Shown one piece after another: positions 43,750-52,841 of a DNA stretch of 64,000 nt. The DNA comes from Kangiellaceae bacterium. Lineage in GTDB: Bacteria > Pseudomonadota > Gammaproteobacteria > Enterobacterales > Kangiellaceae. Where the stretch lies: the NCBI GenBank assembly GCA_026196875.1, contig JAPHTP010000005.1:1-64000 (forward strand), read 5' to 3'. Positions within the stretch are counted from its first letter, which is position 1; the number at the start of each line of letters is the position of its first letter. A program made the position numbers and the translations under genes. Under the pieces are notes generated by a model, which saw nothing but the letters and a program-made list of their open reading frames with translations, did no database searches and was not told the origin of the DNA.

Positions 43750-45003
43750 ATGGATAAACCACTAGACCCAAAGTACCTAAAACAACGTCGCATGAGCAAT
43801 CTGTTAAAGATAACTGCCGTTGCTAGCGCACTTGCTTTGATCTTTTTTACTATTTCTGGAAGCTTTACACGCACATTAAATAGTAGCGAAATAAGAACAT
43901 CCAAAGTAATTCAGGGAAGCCTGAAATCAACTCTTCCAGCCTCAGGTACCGTAGTTCCCCTGGTCGAAGAGACCATCGCGAGTAATCTAGATACGCAAAT
44001 AGGCCAAGTCTTGGTTTCCGCAGGACAGTCTGTGCAAAAAGGCGAATTACTGATGCAACTGGATACAACTTCTATTAGGTTGGAATTGGACAATGTAGAT
44101 GAAGAAATAGCATTAAAGCTCAACCAAATTGAAACACAAAAACTCAACCTCGCGCGTAACATTAACGAGCTTAAAGGCAGGCTCGAACTTCTCGAAGTTG
44201 ACTTAGATAGCCACAAAACACGCCATGCCAGGCTTACCCAACTCTCAGAGTCAGGCAGCACGTCAAAGCACGACCTTAAAGAATCAGCTCTCAGTGTAAA
44301 GAGAACTAAAATCGAAATCCGGCAGTTGAAGCAGTCGATTGAAGACCAACGCGCTTCGACTCTGGCAGAGATTGAGGGCCTAAAATTGCAAAAGTCGATT
44401 TTGGATAAATCGCGAAAAGAAAAACAAAGAATTCTCCATTCCACCCAGGTATTAGCACCATCAGACGGCCTATTGGTTTGGATAAAAAAAGAAGAAGGGG
44501 CGGCCGTTAAAAATGGCGAATCTTTGGCACGTGTTGCCGATACGTCGGGATATAAAATTGAGGTATCTATTTCAGACTTCTATGCCAATCAGCTATGGCA
44601 AGGTATGCCTGCTGAGTTTAAATATGACGAAGATATTTTCAGCGGCACTATAGACTCGATTTATACCGGAGATGAACAAGGTATTTTAAAACTCACTATG
44701 ATGTTAAATGAAACTCAAGATTCTAGTCACTCAGTGTTGAGGCAAAAACAACGGGTCGAGGTTGACTTAATTACAGGCGAAATTAAAGACGCTTTGTTGA
44801 TCGAAAAAGGGCCGTACATTAGTGGTGCCGGAGAGCAAGATATTTTTGTGATAGAAAACAACACTGCGATTAAAACCAAGGTAAATATTGGTTCGAGCAA
44901 TCGCCACTTTTATCAGGTAACACAAGGATTAACGTTAGCAGACGAAATTATCGTTTCTGATACCAGTGCCATTGCACAACTGAAGCAAATATCAATTAAC
45001 TAA
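43750..45003 (+). CDS. HlyD/MacA-type efflux periplasmic adaptor
   Basis: About 417 residues from the ATG at 43750 (a TTG at 43684 coincides with the presumed transcript start). One N-terminal membrane helix (KITAVASALALIFFTISG) anchors the protein. Then come a lipoyl-like half (LPASGTVVPLVEETIASN, VLVSAGQSVQKGELLMQLD), a long coiled-coil hairpin (residues ~100-220), the second lipoyl half (VLAPSDGLLVWIKKEEGAAV) and a beta-barrel domain. It would link the ATP-driven permeases to an outer-membrane channel; no TolC gene is in the window. It is the first gene of a six-gene unit. Confidence 0.9.
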   Translation: MDKPLDPKYLKQRRMSNLLKITAVASALALIFFTISGSFTRTLNSSEIRTSKVIQGSLKSTLPASGTVVPLVEETIASNLDTQIGQVLVSAGQSVQKGELLMQLDTTSIRLELDNVDEEIALKLNQIETQKLNLARNINELKGRLELLEVDLDSHKTRHARLTQLSESGSTSKHDLKESALSVKRTKIEIRQLKQSIEDQRASTLAEIEGLKLQKSILDKSRKEKQRILHSTQVLAPSDGLLVWIKKEEGAAVKNGESLARVADTSGYKIEVSISDFYANQLWQGMPAEFKYDEDIFSGTIDSIYTGDEQGILKLTMMLNETQDSSHSVLRQKQRVEVDLITGEIKDALLIEKGPYISGAGEQDIFVIENNTAIKTKVNIGSSNRHFYQVTQGLTLADEIIVSDTSAIAQLKQISIN

Positions 45004-45036
45004 TTGAATTTAAGTCTCTTAAAAGGGGAAACCAAA

Positions 45037-45702
45037 ATGTTAACACTAAATAGCATCGCTAAGACCTATCAAACAGACAAGATTGAGACCATAGCGCTTA
45101 AAGAAATTAACCTGAATATTAAAAAAGGTGAGTTTATTTCGATTATGGGTCCTTCCGGGTGTGGCAAAAGTACCTTACTCAATATTATGGGTTTATTAGA
45201 CGCGCCATCAGATGGCAGTGTTTCTATAGATGGCGTTGAGATTAGCTCTTATCAAGATAAAGGGCTGGCGAGTATTAGAAATGAAAAAATTGGATTTATT
45301 TTTCAAAGCTTTCATTTGATTCAAGATTTAAGGGTAATCGACAACGTAGAATTACCGCTCCTCTATCGAAAAATTAGCGCAAAGCAACGCCGTCATTTAG
45401 CTTTACAGGCGCTTGAAAAAGTCGGACTCAAGGCAAGAGTTGACCATTTTCCTTCGCAACTTTCAGGTGGCCAACAACAACGTGTGGCAATAGCGAGAGC
45501 GATTGTCGGAAAACCTGAGCTTCTTTTGGCAGATGAGCCCACCGGAAATCTCGATAGTCATATGGGCAACGAAATTATGCAGATCCTGGAATCATTACAT
45601 AAAGACGATAATACGACCATCGTAATGGTTACGCATGACGATGAGCTGGCTAAACGAACCGAACGGGTTGTACGAGTTTACGACGGTCAATTAATTCACT
45701 AG
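45037..45702 (+). CDS. ABC transporter ATPase (MacB/LolD-like)
   Basis: About 221 residues from the ATG at 45037, which has an AAAAGGGGAAA binding site. Walker A is [12 protein letters not shown], the Q-loop is [12 protein letters not shown], the signature is [15 protein letters not shown], Walker B is [12 protein letters not shown] and the switch histidine is in [11 protein letters not shown]. These mark a MacB/LolD-type ATPase. It starts 33 bp after the adaptor stop and ends 12 bp before the first permease. It should power the two FtsX-like permeases, which lack their own ATPase domain. Confidence 0.95.
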   Translation: MLTLNSIAKTYQTDKIETIALKEINLNIKKGEFISIMGPSGCGKSTLLNIMGLLDAPSDGSVSIDGVEISSYQDKGLASIRNEKIGFIFQSFHLIQDLRVIDNVELPLLYRKISAKQRRHLALQALEKVGLKARVDHFPSQLSGGQQQRVAIARAIVGKPELLLADEPTGNLDSHMGNEIMQILESLHKDDNTTIVMVTHDDELAKRTERVVRVYDGQLIH

Positions 45703-45714
45703 GAGGGAGTACTG

Positions 45715-46965
45715 ATGTTAAAGAACTACTTGCTCACCGCATGGAAAGTACTGTTGCGTAGAAAGTTTTTTACTTTTATAAGCTTATTTGGTATCACCAT
45801 AACCCTATCTGTTTTGCTCATTCTAAGCACAGCTTTAGACAATTTTTTATATCCAAGCGGCCCGGAAAAAAATAATCATCAGCTGCTCTTTATTGAACAA
45901 CTTACTATCGAGTCACGCGACGGACAAAGCAATTGGAGTTCCGAGCCTGGGTATGGATTTTTAAAAGATAATGTACGAGACCTTAAGCTACCCGAAAAAA
46001 TCACTTTTTTTTCTCAAGCAACTGAAGGCAGTAGTTATATCAATGGAAATAAAATTGATAGTCACTTGCGCAGAACAGATACCAGTTACTGGGAAATACT
46101 CGATTTTAATTTCCTCAATGGCAGAACTTTTGACCAAGCTGAGTTTGACTCTGGTCAAATGGTTGCAGTCATCAATAAGAAAACTCAAAAAAACTATTTT
46201 TCCGGTGAAAACCCAATCGGGAAAAACATAATAATCAATGAACAGACATTTTCAGTTATCGGAGTTGTTGAAGATGTTTTTGTCGGTGAAACCCATGCTT
46301 ATGCTGATATCTGGGTTCCTTATACCACTTTTGCATCGACCCAGTTTGAAACTGAGTTGATGGGTGGATGGAGTGCGCTACTGTATCACTCGAACCCTTC
46401 AATACTGCCACAAATACAACAAGAGTATGTTAATCAACTCAAAAACGACTTCGTTACCCATGATCCCGAACAGTTTCATAAAGCTATTGGCGGTGCAGAC
46501 ACCAAGCTAGAGAGAATTGCTAGAGAAATGACAAATACCGAGGACTATGAAAGTAACGCCGCTTCAATGATAACCATGTGGATAGTGTTAGTTTTATGTT
46601 TCATGCTATTACCGTCAATAAATCTTATTAACTTAAACATCAGCCGAATTATGGAGCGTTCTTCAGAGATTGGTGTGCGAAAAGCATTTGGAGCAAAAAC
46701 TGGTCAGCTAGTTATCCAGTTCGTGGTTGAAAATATTTTAATAACCGCTATCGGCGGCGGTTTAGGGTTATTAGTTAGCTGGGGCGTACTCAGTCAAATA
46801 GAAGCCAGCGGTGTTCTACCCGGCGCTGACGTTAACTATAACTGGCGGGTATTCTTGTATGGGTTTGGTTTCGTATTTGTCTTTGGTCTTTTGTCGGGCA
46901 CTTACCCGGCGCTAAAAATGTCAAGGCTTCACCCGGTTACTGCATTGAAAGGAGGTGTAAGATAA
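45715..46965 (+). CDS. FtsX-type ABC permease, first subunit
   Basis: A 416-residue inner-membrane protein. One helix at the N-terminus (FFTFISLFGITITLSVLLIL) is followed by a MacB-like periplasmic domain of about 240 residues (FNFLNGRTFDQAEFDSGQMV, NPIGKNIIINEQTFSVIGVV). Three C-terminal helices follow with the FtsX signature (MERSSEIGVRKAFGAKTGQL, LVSWGVLSQ). The final SRLHPVTALKGG is also typical. The GGAGGGAG binding site fixes the ATG. It overlaps the next gene as TAATG, which indicates translational coupling and probably a heterodimer. Confidence 0.9.
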   Translation: MLKNYLLTAWKVLLRRKFFTFISLFGITITLSVLLILSTALDNFLYPSGPEKNNHQLLFIEQLTIESRDGQSNWSSEPGYGFLKDNVRDLKLPEKITFFSQATEGSSYINGNKIDSHLRRTDTSYWEILDFNFLNGRTFDQAEFDSGQMVAVINKKTQKNYFSGENPIGKNIIINEQTFSVIGVVEDVFVGETHAYADIWVPYTTFASTQFETELMGGWSALLYHSNPSILPQIQQEYVNQLKNDFVTHDPEQFHKAIGGADTKLERIAREMTNTEDYESNAASMITMWIVLVLCFMLLPSINLINLNISRIMERSSEIGVRKAFGAKTGQLVIQFVVENILITAIGGGLGLLVSWGVLSQIEASGVLPGADVNYNWRVFLYGFGFVFVFGLLSGTYPALKMSRLHPVTALKGGVR

Positions 46966-48155
46966 TGCTATCTCATATAGCCAAACTTATTTGGAATCGA
47001 AAGCGCTCCAACTTGTTGATCATCACAGAAGTCGCAATCACATTTGGCGTACTATTTGCGGTTATTTACCTGGGAATATACAACTATAAGGTATTTAACA
47101 CGCCACTAGGATTTGAGTGGAAAAATACTTGGAATATACGCATTGATACTGGGGGACGATGGAATAATGAAACCGATAAAGTCCAGTTAAAAGCTATCGC
47201 AGAAGTTCTAAGAACCCGCCCGGAAATCAAGTCTGCTGATGTTATTATGATGCCACTCTTTGTAAATGGCAGGTGGAGAAGCGTGGAAACGATCAACGGT
47301 CATCGAGCTCCTTACAAAGCTAACATGCTTAACCATGAAGCGCCCAAAAACCTGGGGGTCGAGTTAGTATCAGGCAGATGGTTCGGTCCACAAGATGACG
47401 GTCAAAACTACCAGGGTGTTATGGTTAACCAACGATTTGTCGATGAGTTTTTAGACAGTGTTGAGCCGGTAGGCTTTGAGTTTTCTGATCCCGGTCAACC
47501 GGAGGCAAAGCCTAAGAGAATTGTGGGTATTTTCAAGGATTTCAGGCAACAAGGCGAATTTTCAACTCCCGGTCCTTATATGTTTTTTCGATACAACTGG
47601 GAACAAGGAGATAGCTTTGGACTGCGGAATATAATGCTCAAATTCGATAAACCTCAACCCGCTTCATACGAAAAAGACCTGCACCAAACCTTAAAACAAA
47701 TCGCCCCTAGCTGGGAGTTTAATATTCAATCATTTAAGAATCTACGCCAGCAGAGGATAAATGAGATAGTGATACCTATGACCGTAATGGCCGTGGTCGT
47801 TGCTTTCTTGTTAATTATGGTCGCAATGGGATTGTTTGGAGTTCTATGGCAAAATATCAATCGACGTATTCAAGAAATCGGATTGCGCCGAGCGATAGGC
47901 GCATCAGAAAATTCAATTCGACTCCAAATCATTGGAGAACTTATTGTCCTCGCTATTTTTGGTATGGCTGCTGCGAGCATTTTTATTATTCAGGTGCCCT
48001 TACTAAATTTAATCGAAGCAGTTACCTGGGGTAACTTCGTGGTTAGTATGCTGCTGTCAATTAGTGCTATGCTTTTGATAGTGATAATATGTGCGCTCTA
48101 TCCTAGCCACTCCGCGACCAAGCTTTCTCCAGCAGTTGCGCTGCATTACGAGTAA
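46965..48155 (+). CDS. FtsX-type ABC permease, second subunit
   Basis: A 396-residue homologue of the preceding permease with the same layout: N-terminal helix (LLIITEVAITFGVLFAVIYL), a periplasmic domain (LVSGRWFGPQDDGQNYQGVM, PKRIVGIFKDFRQQG) and three C-terminal helices with IQEIGLRRAIGASENSIRLQ and SATKLSPAVALHYE. The start overlaps the stop of the first permease and has an AGGAGGTG site inside that gene. Together with the ATPase and adaptor it forms a complete MacAB-like export unit. The next gene follows after 50 bp with no terminator. Confidence 0.9.
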   Translation: MLSHIAKLIWNRKRSNLLIITEVAITFGVLFAVIYLGIYNYKVFNTPLGFEWKNTWNIRIDTGGRWNNETDKVQLKAIAEVLRTRPEIKSADVIMMPLFVNGRWRSVETINGHRAPYKANMLNHEAPKNLGVELVSGRWFGPQDDGQNYQGVMVNQRFVDEFLDSVEPVGFEFSDPGQPEAKPKRIVGIFKDFRQQGEFSTPGPYMFFRYNWEQGDSFGLRNIMLKFDKPQPASYEKDLHQTLKQIAPSWEFNIQSFKNLRQQRINEIVIPMTVMAVVVAFLLIMVAMGLFGVLWQNINRRIQEIGLRRAIGASENSIRLQIIGELIVLAIFGMAAASIFIIQVPLLNLIEAVTWGNFVVSMLLSISAMLLIVIICALYPSHSATKLSPAVALHYE

Positions 48156-48205
48156 ACTAAAATTCGAGTTTAGCAATTAATAGTTATTGGTTTTAAGAAT
48201 AATTA

Positions 48206-49579
48206 ATGAATACTTATAAACACAATATTCTAGTAATCGACGATGACGAGTCTGTAACCGCTTCTCTTTCGTTGTTTCTAAAACAGAAAAAGTTCGCAGT
48301 GCTGCAAGCTAACTCTCCTGCTTTAGCACTTGAGTTACTTGAGCAAAAAAAAGTCGACTTAATTTTGCAAGATATGAATTTTTCCCGTGCGACAAGTGGC
48401 GAAGAAGGATTGGAGTTACTTGAAAAAATACGCTCCCTGGTACCGGGGATCCCGGTAATTTTAATGACCGCCTGGGGCTCCATTTCGCTAGCAGTCGAAG
48501 GCATGCGTTTGGGTGCTAGCGACTTTATCTCTAAACCCTGGGATGACGAGTATCTTCTAAGGACAATTAAGACCGCAATTGGATTGAATTCGGATAAACA
48601 AAAGTTAAACCGAACCCGCCAGGAGCTAGAGCAGGATTTCGATTTCTCTGGAGTCATCGGAGAGTCGACTCCAATGCTGGCAGTTCTGAATACTGTTGCC
48701 AGGGTTTGTAAGACTGATGCTTCAATATTGATATTAGGCGAAAGCGGAACAGGAAAAGAAATCATTGCAGATGCGATTCACAGAAATTCTACCAGAAACC
48801 AAAGCCCTATTGTAAAGGTCAATTTAGGCGGAATTACACCTAGCTTATTTGAAAGTGAAATGTTTGGCCATGTGAAAGGTGCATTCACAGATGCCAAGCA
48901 AGAGCGTCAAGGAAGATTCAGTACCGCGGACAAAGGTACGCTATTTCTGGACGAAATTGGAGAGTTAGATAAGTCTTCACAAGTCAAACTACTGAGGGTA
49001 CTACAAGACCAATGTTTTCAAATGGTTGGCTCATCAAATAATTCCAATGTCGATGTCAGGATCATTTCTGCGACCAATCAAAACCTAGAGCAAATGGTGC
49101 ACGAAGACAGTTTTCGGGAAGATCTATTTTACCGAATTAACTTGATAACAATTGAATTACCATCGCTCAGAGAACGAACTTCCGATATTCCTCTTCTTGC
49201 AAACTACCACCTTGAAAAGGTGAAAGAAATTTACGGTATCCCTAAAGCCAGCATTACCCCTGCCGCGATGCACTGGCTGCAGCAACAACTTTGGCCGGGA
49301 AATATTCGCCAACTATGTCAAATGATTGAGAGAGTTTTACTTATGTCGGGCAAATCGGAATTAGAGATTTCTGATTTCAGCCACTCACCTCAACAAGACG
49401 AGTCTTCTGACGACGGCAAATTAGAAATGGAAGGTGTCACTCTCCAACAAATGGAAAAGCTCATGATCGAGCGTTCCATGCAAGCATACAAAGGAAACAT
49501 TTCAAGAGTAGCTGAAGCGCTCGGAGTTAGTCGCGCGGCTCTTTATCGTCGATTAGAAAAACATGGAATCAATCCTTGA
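48206..49579 (+). CDS. NtrC-family sigma-54 response regulator
   Basis: A 457-residue regulator. The receiver (residues 7-125) has VIDDDES, the phospho-acceptor D56 in LILQDMNFS, a Thr in LMTAWGS and the Lys in FISKPWD. The AAA+ domain (~140-380) has Walker A GESGTGKE, Walker B TLFLDEIGEL and the arginine finger segment (FYRINLITIELPSLRER). The sigma-54 contact loop reads GAFTDA instead of GAFTGA. A Fis-type HTH closes the protein (NISRVAEALGVSRAALYRRL). It is in the transporter operon, and the sigma-54 promoter upstream of the operon suggests that it controls its own transcription. Confidence 0.95.
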   Translation: MNTYKHNILVIDDDESVTASLSLFLKQKKFAVLQANSPALALELLEQKKVDLILQDMNFSRATSGEEGLELLEKIRSLVPGIPVILMTAWGSISLAVEGMRLGASDFISKPWDDEYLLRTIKTAIGLNSDKQKLNRTRQELEQDFDFSGVIGESTPMLAVLNTVARVCKTDASILILGESGTGKEIIADAIHRNSTRNQSPIVKVNLGGITPSLFESEMFGHVKGAFTDAKQERQGRFSTADKGTLFLDEIGELDKSSQVKLLRVLQDQCFQMVGSSNNSNVDVRIISATNQNLEQMVHEDSFREDLFYRINLITIELPSLRERTSDIPLLANYHLEKVKEIYGIPKASITPAAMHWLQQQLWPGNIRQLCQMIERVLLMSGKSELEISDFSHSPQQDESSDDGKLEMEGVTLQQMEKLMIERSMQAYKGNISRVAEALGVSRAALYRRLEKHGINP

Positions 49580-50931
49580 GTATAAAAGCGAAACTCTATC
49601 TCCTCGCCACGGTTTTACATATTTTTTTGTTGATTGCAGCTTATTTATTCGTGGACAAAATTGACTATTCATTTCTTTTGGTCGAAGTATTTTTGGTTGC
49701 CTCTTTTGTGGGTTTTGTCATCCTGATAAGGAAGGTACTTTCACCCTTTCAGTATATCGACTTATTTGGCGATATACTGCATGAACAAGAGTTTACATCG
49801 CGATTCAGCCATACCGGAAATAAGCAATTAGATAATTTAATGTCCCTGTTTAACCAAATGCTCAACCAGCTTTACGAAGAGCGGCTTAGACTTGGCGACC
49901 GTAAAGGAATGTTGCAGCAACTCCTCGATGCAATCCCTTTAAGCATACTGGTTTTCGACTATAACGAAGAAATAAATCAACTTAACCCGGCAGCAGAAAA
50001 GCTATTAGGCGTGTCTCAAACATCTGTAAAGGGATTTCAACTAGAGAGTATCAACCACCCTTTAGTAAGGGAGTTAAAGTCTCTCCCATTAGGGGTCAGC
50101 CAGCTTGTCAGCGATAAAGAAGGAAAACGCTACCGTTGTCAAAAAAACACTTTTAAGGACAGAGGGTTTAGCCGTTGTTTTATTTTGGTTCAAGAACTTA
50201 CCAGAGAGCTCGACTCTAGCGAAAAAAACACCTACGAAAAATTGATTCGCATCATGTCTCATGAAGTTAATAACACAATTGCCGCGACTTCTTCGATTTT
50301 AAAATCTTGCCTAAATTACGCACAAGATATTAAACCTGAAGAGCGAGCCGATTATCAGAACGCATTAAGACTGGTCATTGATCGGACTCACAGTCTAAAT
50401 AGTTTCATGCAAGACTACGCCAAGATTGTTCGCCTGCCGCCGCCATCTTATGAGAGCTGTAACTTGTTTCACTTGCTGCTCACAGCAAAACGGCTATTTA
50501 ATGAAGAGTTAGAAACCAACGCAATAGAATTTCAGTTACCTCGAGTTGAGCCAAATAGCTCAGAAATATATGCCGACAAGAGCCAAATAGAGCAGGTTTT
50601 ACTAAACGTTGTTAAAAATGCGATTGAATCTATCATGAATAATGGGTTATCAGATGGAGAAAAGTCTAAAGAAATCATTTCTGATATATCATCAGAAAAT
50701 AACCATTTAATCTTACGCATCACGGACTCTGGCCCTGGGATAACAGAGCAAGCGCAGAGAAGCATTTTTACCCCATTTTTTACGACTAAAGCGGAAGGTC
50801 AAGGCATCGGATTAATGCTTATTCGCGATATTTTAAAATCGCATAACTTTGCTTTTAAATTGTATAACTCGCCTAATAGCGGTGCTTGCTTTGAAATAAT
50901 GTTTCCAAAAGAGCCTTCATCAGCCAGTTAG
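49576..50931 (+). CDS. intramembrane-sensing histidine kinase
   Basis: A 451-residue kinase that starts with TTG overlapping the regulator's TGA. Two membrane helices (residues ~6-26 and ~31-51) are joined by only about four residues, so there is no periplasmic sensor domain. Then follow a HAMP-like segment, a PAS domain (~110-205, LDAIPLSILVFDYN), the phospho-accepting histidine H229 in RIMSHEVNNT, and the ATPase region with the N box VVKNAIESI, the G1 box ITDSGPGI and FTPFFTTKAEGQGIGL. It is the natural partner of the NtrC-type regulator. The missing sensor domain suggests sensing in the membrane or through the transporter. Confidence 0.9.
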   Translation: MSIKAKLYLLATVLHIFLLIAAYLFVDKIDYSFLLVEVFLVASFVGFVILIRKVLSPFQYIDLFGDILHEQEFTSRFSHTGNKQLDNLMSLFNQMLNQLYEERLRLGDRKGMLQQLLDAIPLSILVFDYNEEINQLNPAAEKLLGVSQTSVKGFQLESINHPLVRELKSLPLGVSQLVSDKEGKRYRCQKNTFKDRGFSRCFILVQELTRELDSSEKNTYEKLIRIMSHEVNNTIAATSSILKSCLNYAQDIKPEERADYQNALRLVIDRTHSLNSFMQDYAKIVRLPPPSYESCNLFHLLLTAKRLFNEELETNAIEFQLPRVEPNSSEIYADKSQIEQVLLNVVKNAIESIMNNGLSDGEKSKEIISDISSENNHLILRITDSGPGITEQAQRSIFTPFFTTKAEGQGIGLMLIRDILKSHNFAFKLYNSPNSGACFEIMFPKEPSSAS

Positions 50932-51548
50932 TCTTTGATGTCATTTATTTGTTGCATCCAATTCTTTACTAACGACGCATTATCACCTGGTTGTTTTTTA
51001 AGGCCAGCGATTAGCTCTCTAACTTGATCGTGACTTTTATTTTGGCTCAGCTTAGCTTTAGCAGTGAGCGACTTGATTTTAAACTTAAAACCCTCAATTG
51101 CCCGTGTCATAGCGTCTAACTTTTTTGGGGAAAGCTTGTCCATAGTCCAAGGATTTTCAAATTGGGCTTCATGCTTACTGCTCAACTTTTCAAGTAAGTC
51201 CACTAATTCAGCCTTGTCCATGATACTAGGCGTAGCCTCTACTTCGATCGCTATATAGTTCCACGTCGGAACATTTTGTGGGTCTGAAAACCACCCGGGA
51301 GAGATGTATGTGTGTGGTCCCTGGAAGATAATTTTTAAGTCTTGCGCCTCTAATATCTGAGACGTATGGATATTTTTTTTTGCAAGATGCGTTGAAAGAT
51401 AATTATTTTTAGCGTCCAGATAAAAGGGAGCAAAGTTACACTCAATATTTCCTTGGTGATAACTTATTAATTGCCCAAAAACAATTTCCTCGATTAACTG
51501 AAAGGCAATCGACTTGTCTGATAATTCAAAATGTCTAGGCAGATACAA
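50928..51548 (-). CDS. PaiB-like FMN-binding protein
   Basis: A 206-residue protein of the PaiB/FMN_bind_2 family. Early MYLPRHFELSDKSIAFQLI and the FGQLISYHQGNIECNFAPFY strand start the split-barrel. The conserved HLAKKNIHTSQI segment and ISPGWFSDPQNVPTWNYIAI are typical of PaiB, as is the late AIEGFKFKIKSLTAKAKLSQNKS. PaiB proteins are annotated as regulators or oxidoreductases; the biochemical role is not clear. The stop overlaps the last codons of the convergent kinase gene by four bases. Length is normal. Confidence 0.85.
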   Translation of the reverse strand: MYLPRHFELSDKSIAFQLIEEIVFGQLISYHQGNIECNFAPFYLDAKNNYLSTHLAKKNIHTSQILEAQDLKIIFQGPHTYISPGWFSDPQNVPTWNYIAIEVEATPSIMDKAELVDLLEKLSSKHEAQFENPWTMDKLSPKKLDAMTRAIEGFKFKIKSLTAKAKLSQNKSHDQVRELIAGLKKQPGDNASLVKNWMQQINDIKD

Positions 51549-51629
51549 AACTTTCTCTCTTTCTCTTCTATTTAACTTAGCAAATAAAACCTTAATTTAT
51601 TCTATTTAAACTAAAAGAACAAATACATT

Positions 51630-52607
51630 TTAACCTTCGTCAGTTTTGAAAAATTTAAGGCTGGCAACGCCAACCATTAGCAGAAAAACGAGGCAAGTAA
51701 TAGCTAAGTTATAAAGCATTTCGTTGCGTAATAAGAGTAATTGAGTACGGTCAATTTCAATATAGAGCATCAATGATTCTGCACCGGACAAACGAGAGTT
51801 AGCCAAGGCTAACTTGCTAAGCTGAACCACTTTATCTCCGTTCTCATAGGTAACTGCACCTTGTTTTAATGCATGTTTAATTTGAGATCGAGTTAGCTTT
51901 GGTACCTGTCCAACAAAAGGAAAAGTATCGATATTATTGACGAAAAAAATCGATGTTTTCTGAGACAACACTTGGCTATCGCTCAATTCGGTAAAAAACT
52001 CGGCAAATAGAAAGTTAGTGTAATCACTAGTGTGTAAACGGCTGAGATATTTTTTCATATCAACTGAGACTTCTATCAGATAATTACTATCAAGCGGCCC
52101 ATAGTAGGCATATTTGTTAATTATTCCTGTTTTCGAAGAAACATTTAGCCGATCGACAATTATTTCTCCAGTATCAAAAATGTTACTTATAAACTCTCTC
52201 AAATCATCACTAATAGTACCAAGTTCAAATCCTAAATCAGGTAAAAAAGAAGTTGTGGTGACTACAGTATTCCTATTAATAATATAGATCTCGTCTACTT
52301 CGCTTAGAATTGCCAGTTTTCTCAACTCATCAGGGCTAAATTGGCTTAGGTCTTTATTTTCTTTGAGTAGTAATTCATATATCCGGGGCAACTTTTTCTT
52401 TAGGGACCGATCGAGGATCTTTTCTTTTTCAATTAGCAATAAATCAAATCGATAGTATCGCTCGGCAACATGATTTTTAACCAAGTCGAATGAACTATCC
52501 ATAATCCGATTTATGTGCCGTTCAACAGAAAAAATATTGACTAAAGTTAACCCGACTAAAGCAGCCAGGATAATTACTATCCAGTATTTGGAATATCGGG
52601 AAATCAT
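51630..52607 (-). CDS. orphan membrane sensor protein without output domain
   Basis: A 325-residue protein with one helix at each end (WIVIILAALVGLTLVNIF, and LAITCLVFLLMVGVASLKFF). About 250 extracytoplasmic residues lie between; they look like a Cache-type sensor (VDEIYIINRNTVVTTTSFLP, INKYAYYGPLDSNYLIEVS). In sensors of this type the second helix is followed by HAMP, kinase or GGDEF domains; here the protein stops eight residues later. It may be a truncated receptor or a free-standing sensor that works through a partner. No partner is next to it. The Cache assignment is from pattern only. Confidence 0.65.
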   Translation of the reverse strand: MISRYSKYWIVIILAALVGLTLVNIFSVERHINRIMDSSFDLVKNHVAERYYRFDLLLIEKEKILDRSLKKKLPRIYELLLKENKDLSQFSPDELRKLAILSEVDEIYIINRNTVVTTTSFLPDLGFELGTISDDLREFISNIFDTGEIIVDRLNVSSKTGIINKYAYYGPLDSNYLIEVSVDMKKYLSRLHTSDYTNFLFAEFFTELSDSQVLSQKTSIFFVNNIDTFPFVGQVPKLTRSQIKHALKQGAVTYENGDKVVQLSKLALANSRLSGAESLMLYIEIDRTQLLLLRNEMLYNLAITCLVFLLMVGVASLKFFKTDEG

Positions 52608-52841
52608 AGGCTAGCGGTACTTAATAAGGCATGTGCTTGTTTAAATTTAAGCGAGTTGTTAAAAGCTTAGGCAAGTTCTATAAATATTTCCATACTGTTG
52701 ATAAATCCAGTGACTAGGGCACGACTGTGCTTATTAACATTGATAATTGTGCGTTTTTTATCATATTGTTAACCTCAATGTTCAGTTTTTTGGATTGCTG
52801 GGATAGTATAAAAGTAATAATACTCATTTCTGGAGGATTAA

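Noticed and set aside
43911-44444. 177-codon antisense open frame inside the adaptor gene
   Set aside because: It is a mirror of the coiled-coil coding region, Ser/Arg/Leu-rich, with no start signals; the sense gene is certain.
48214-48765. 183-codon antisense open frame inside the NtrC-type gene
   Set aside because: Composition is that of a reverse-strand shadow, and the sense frame has a complete receiver and Walker A motif.
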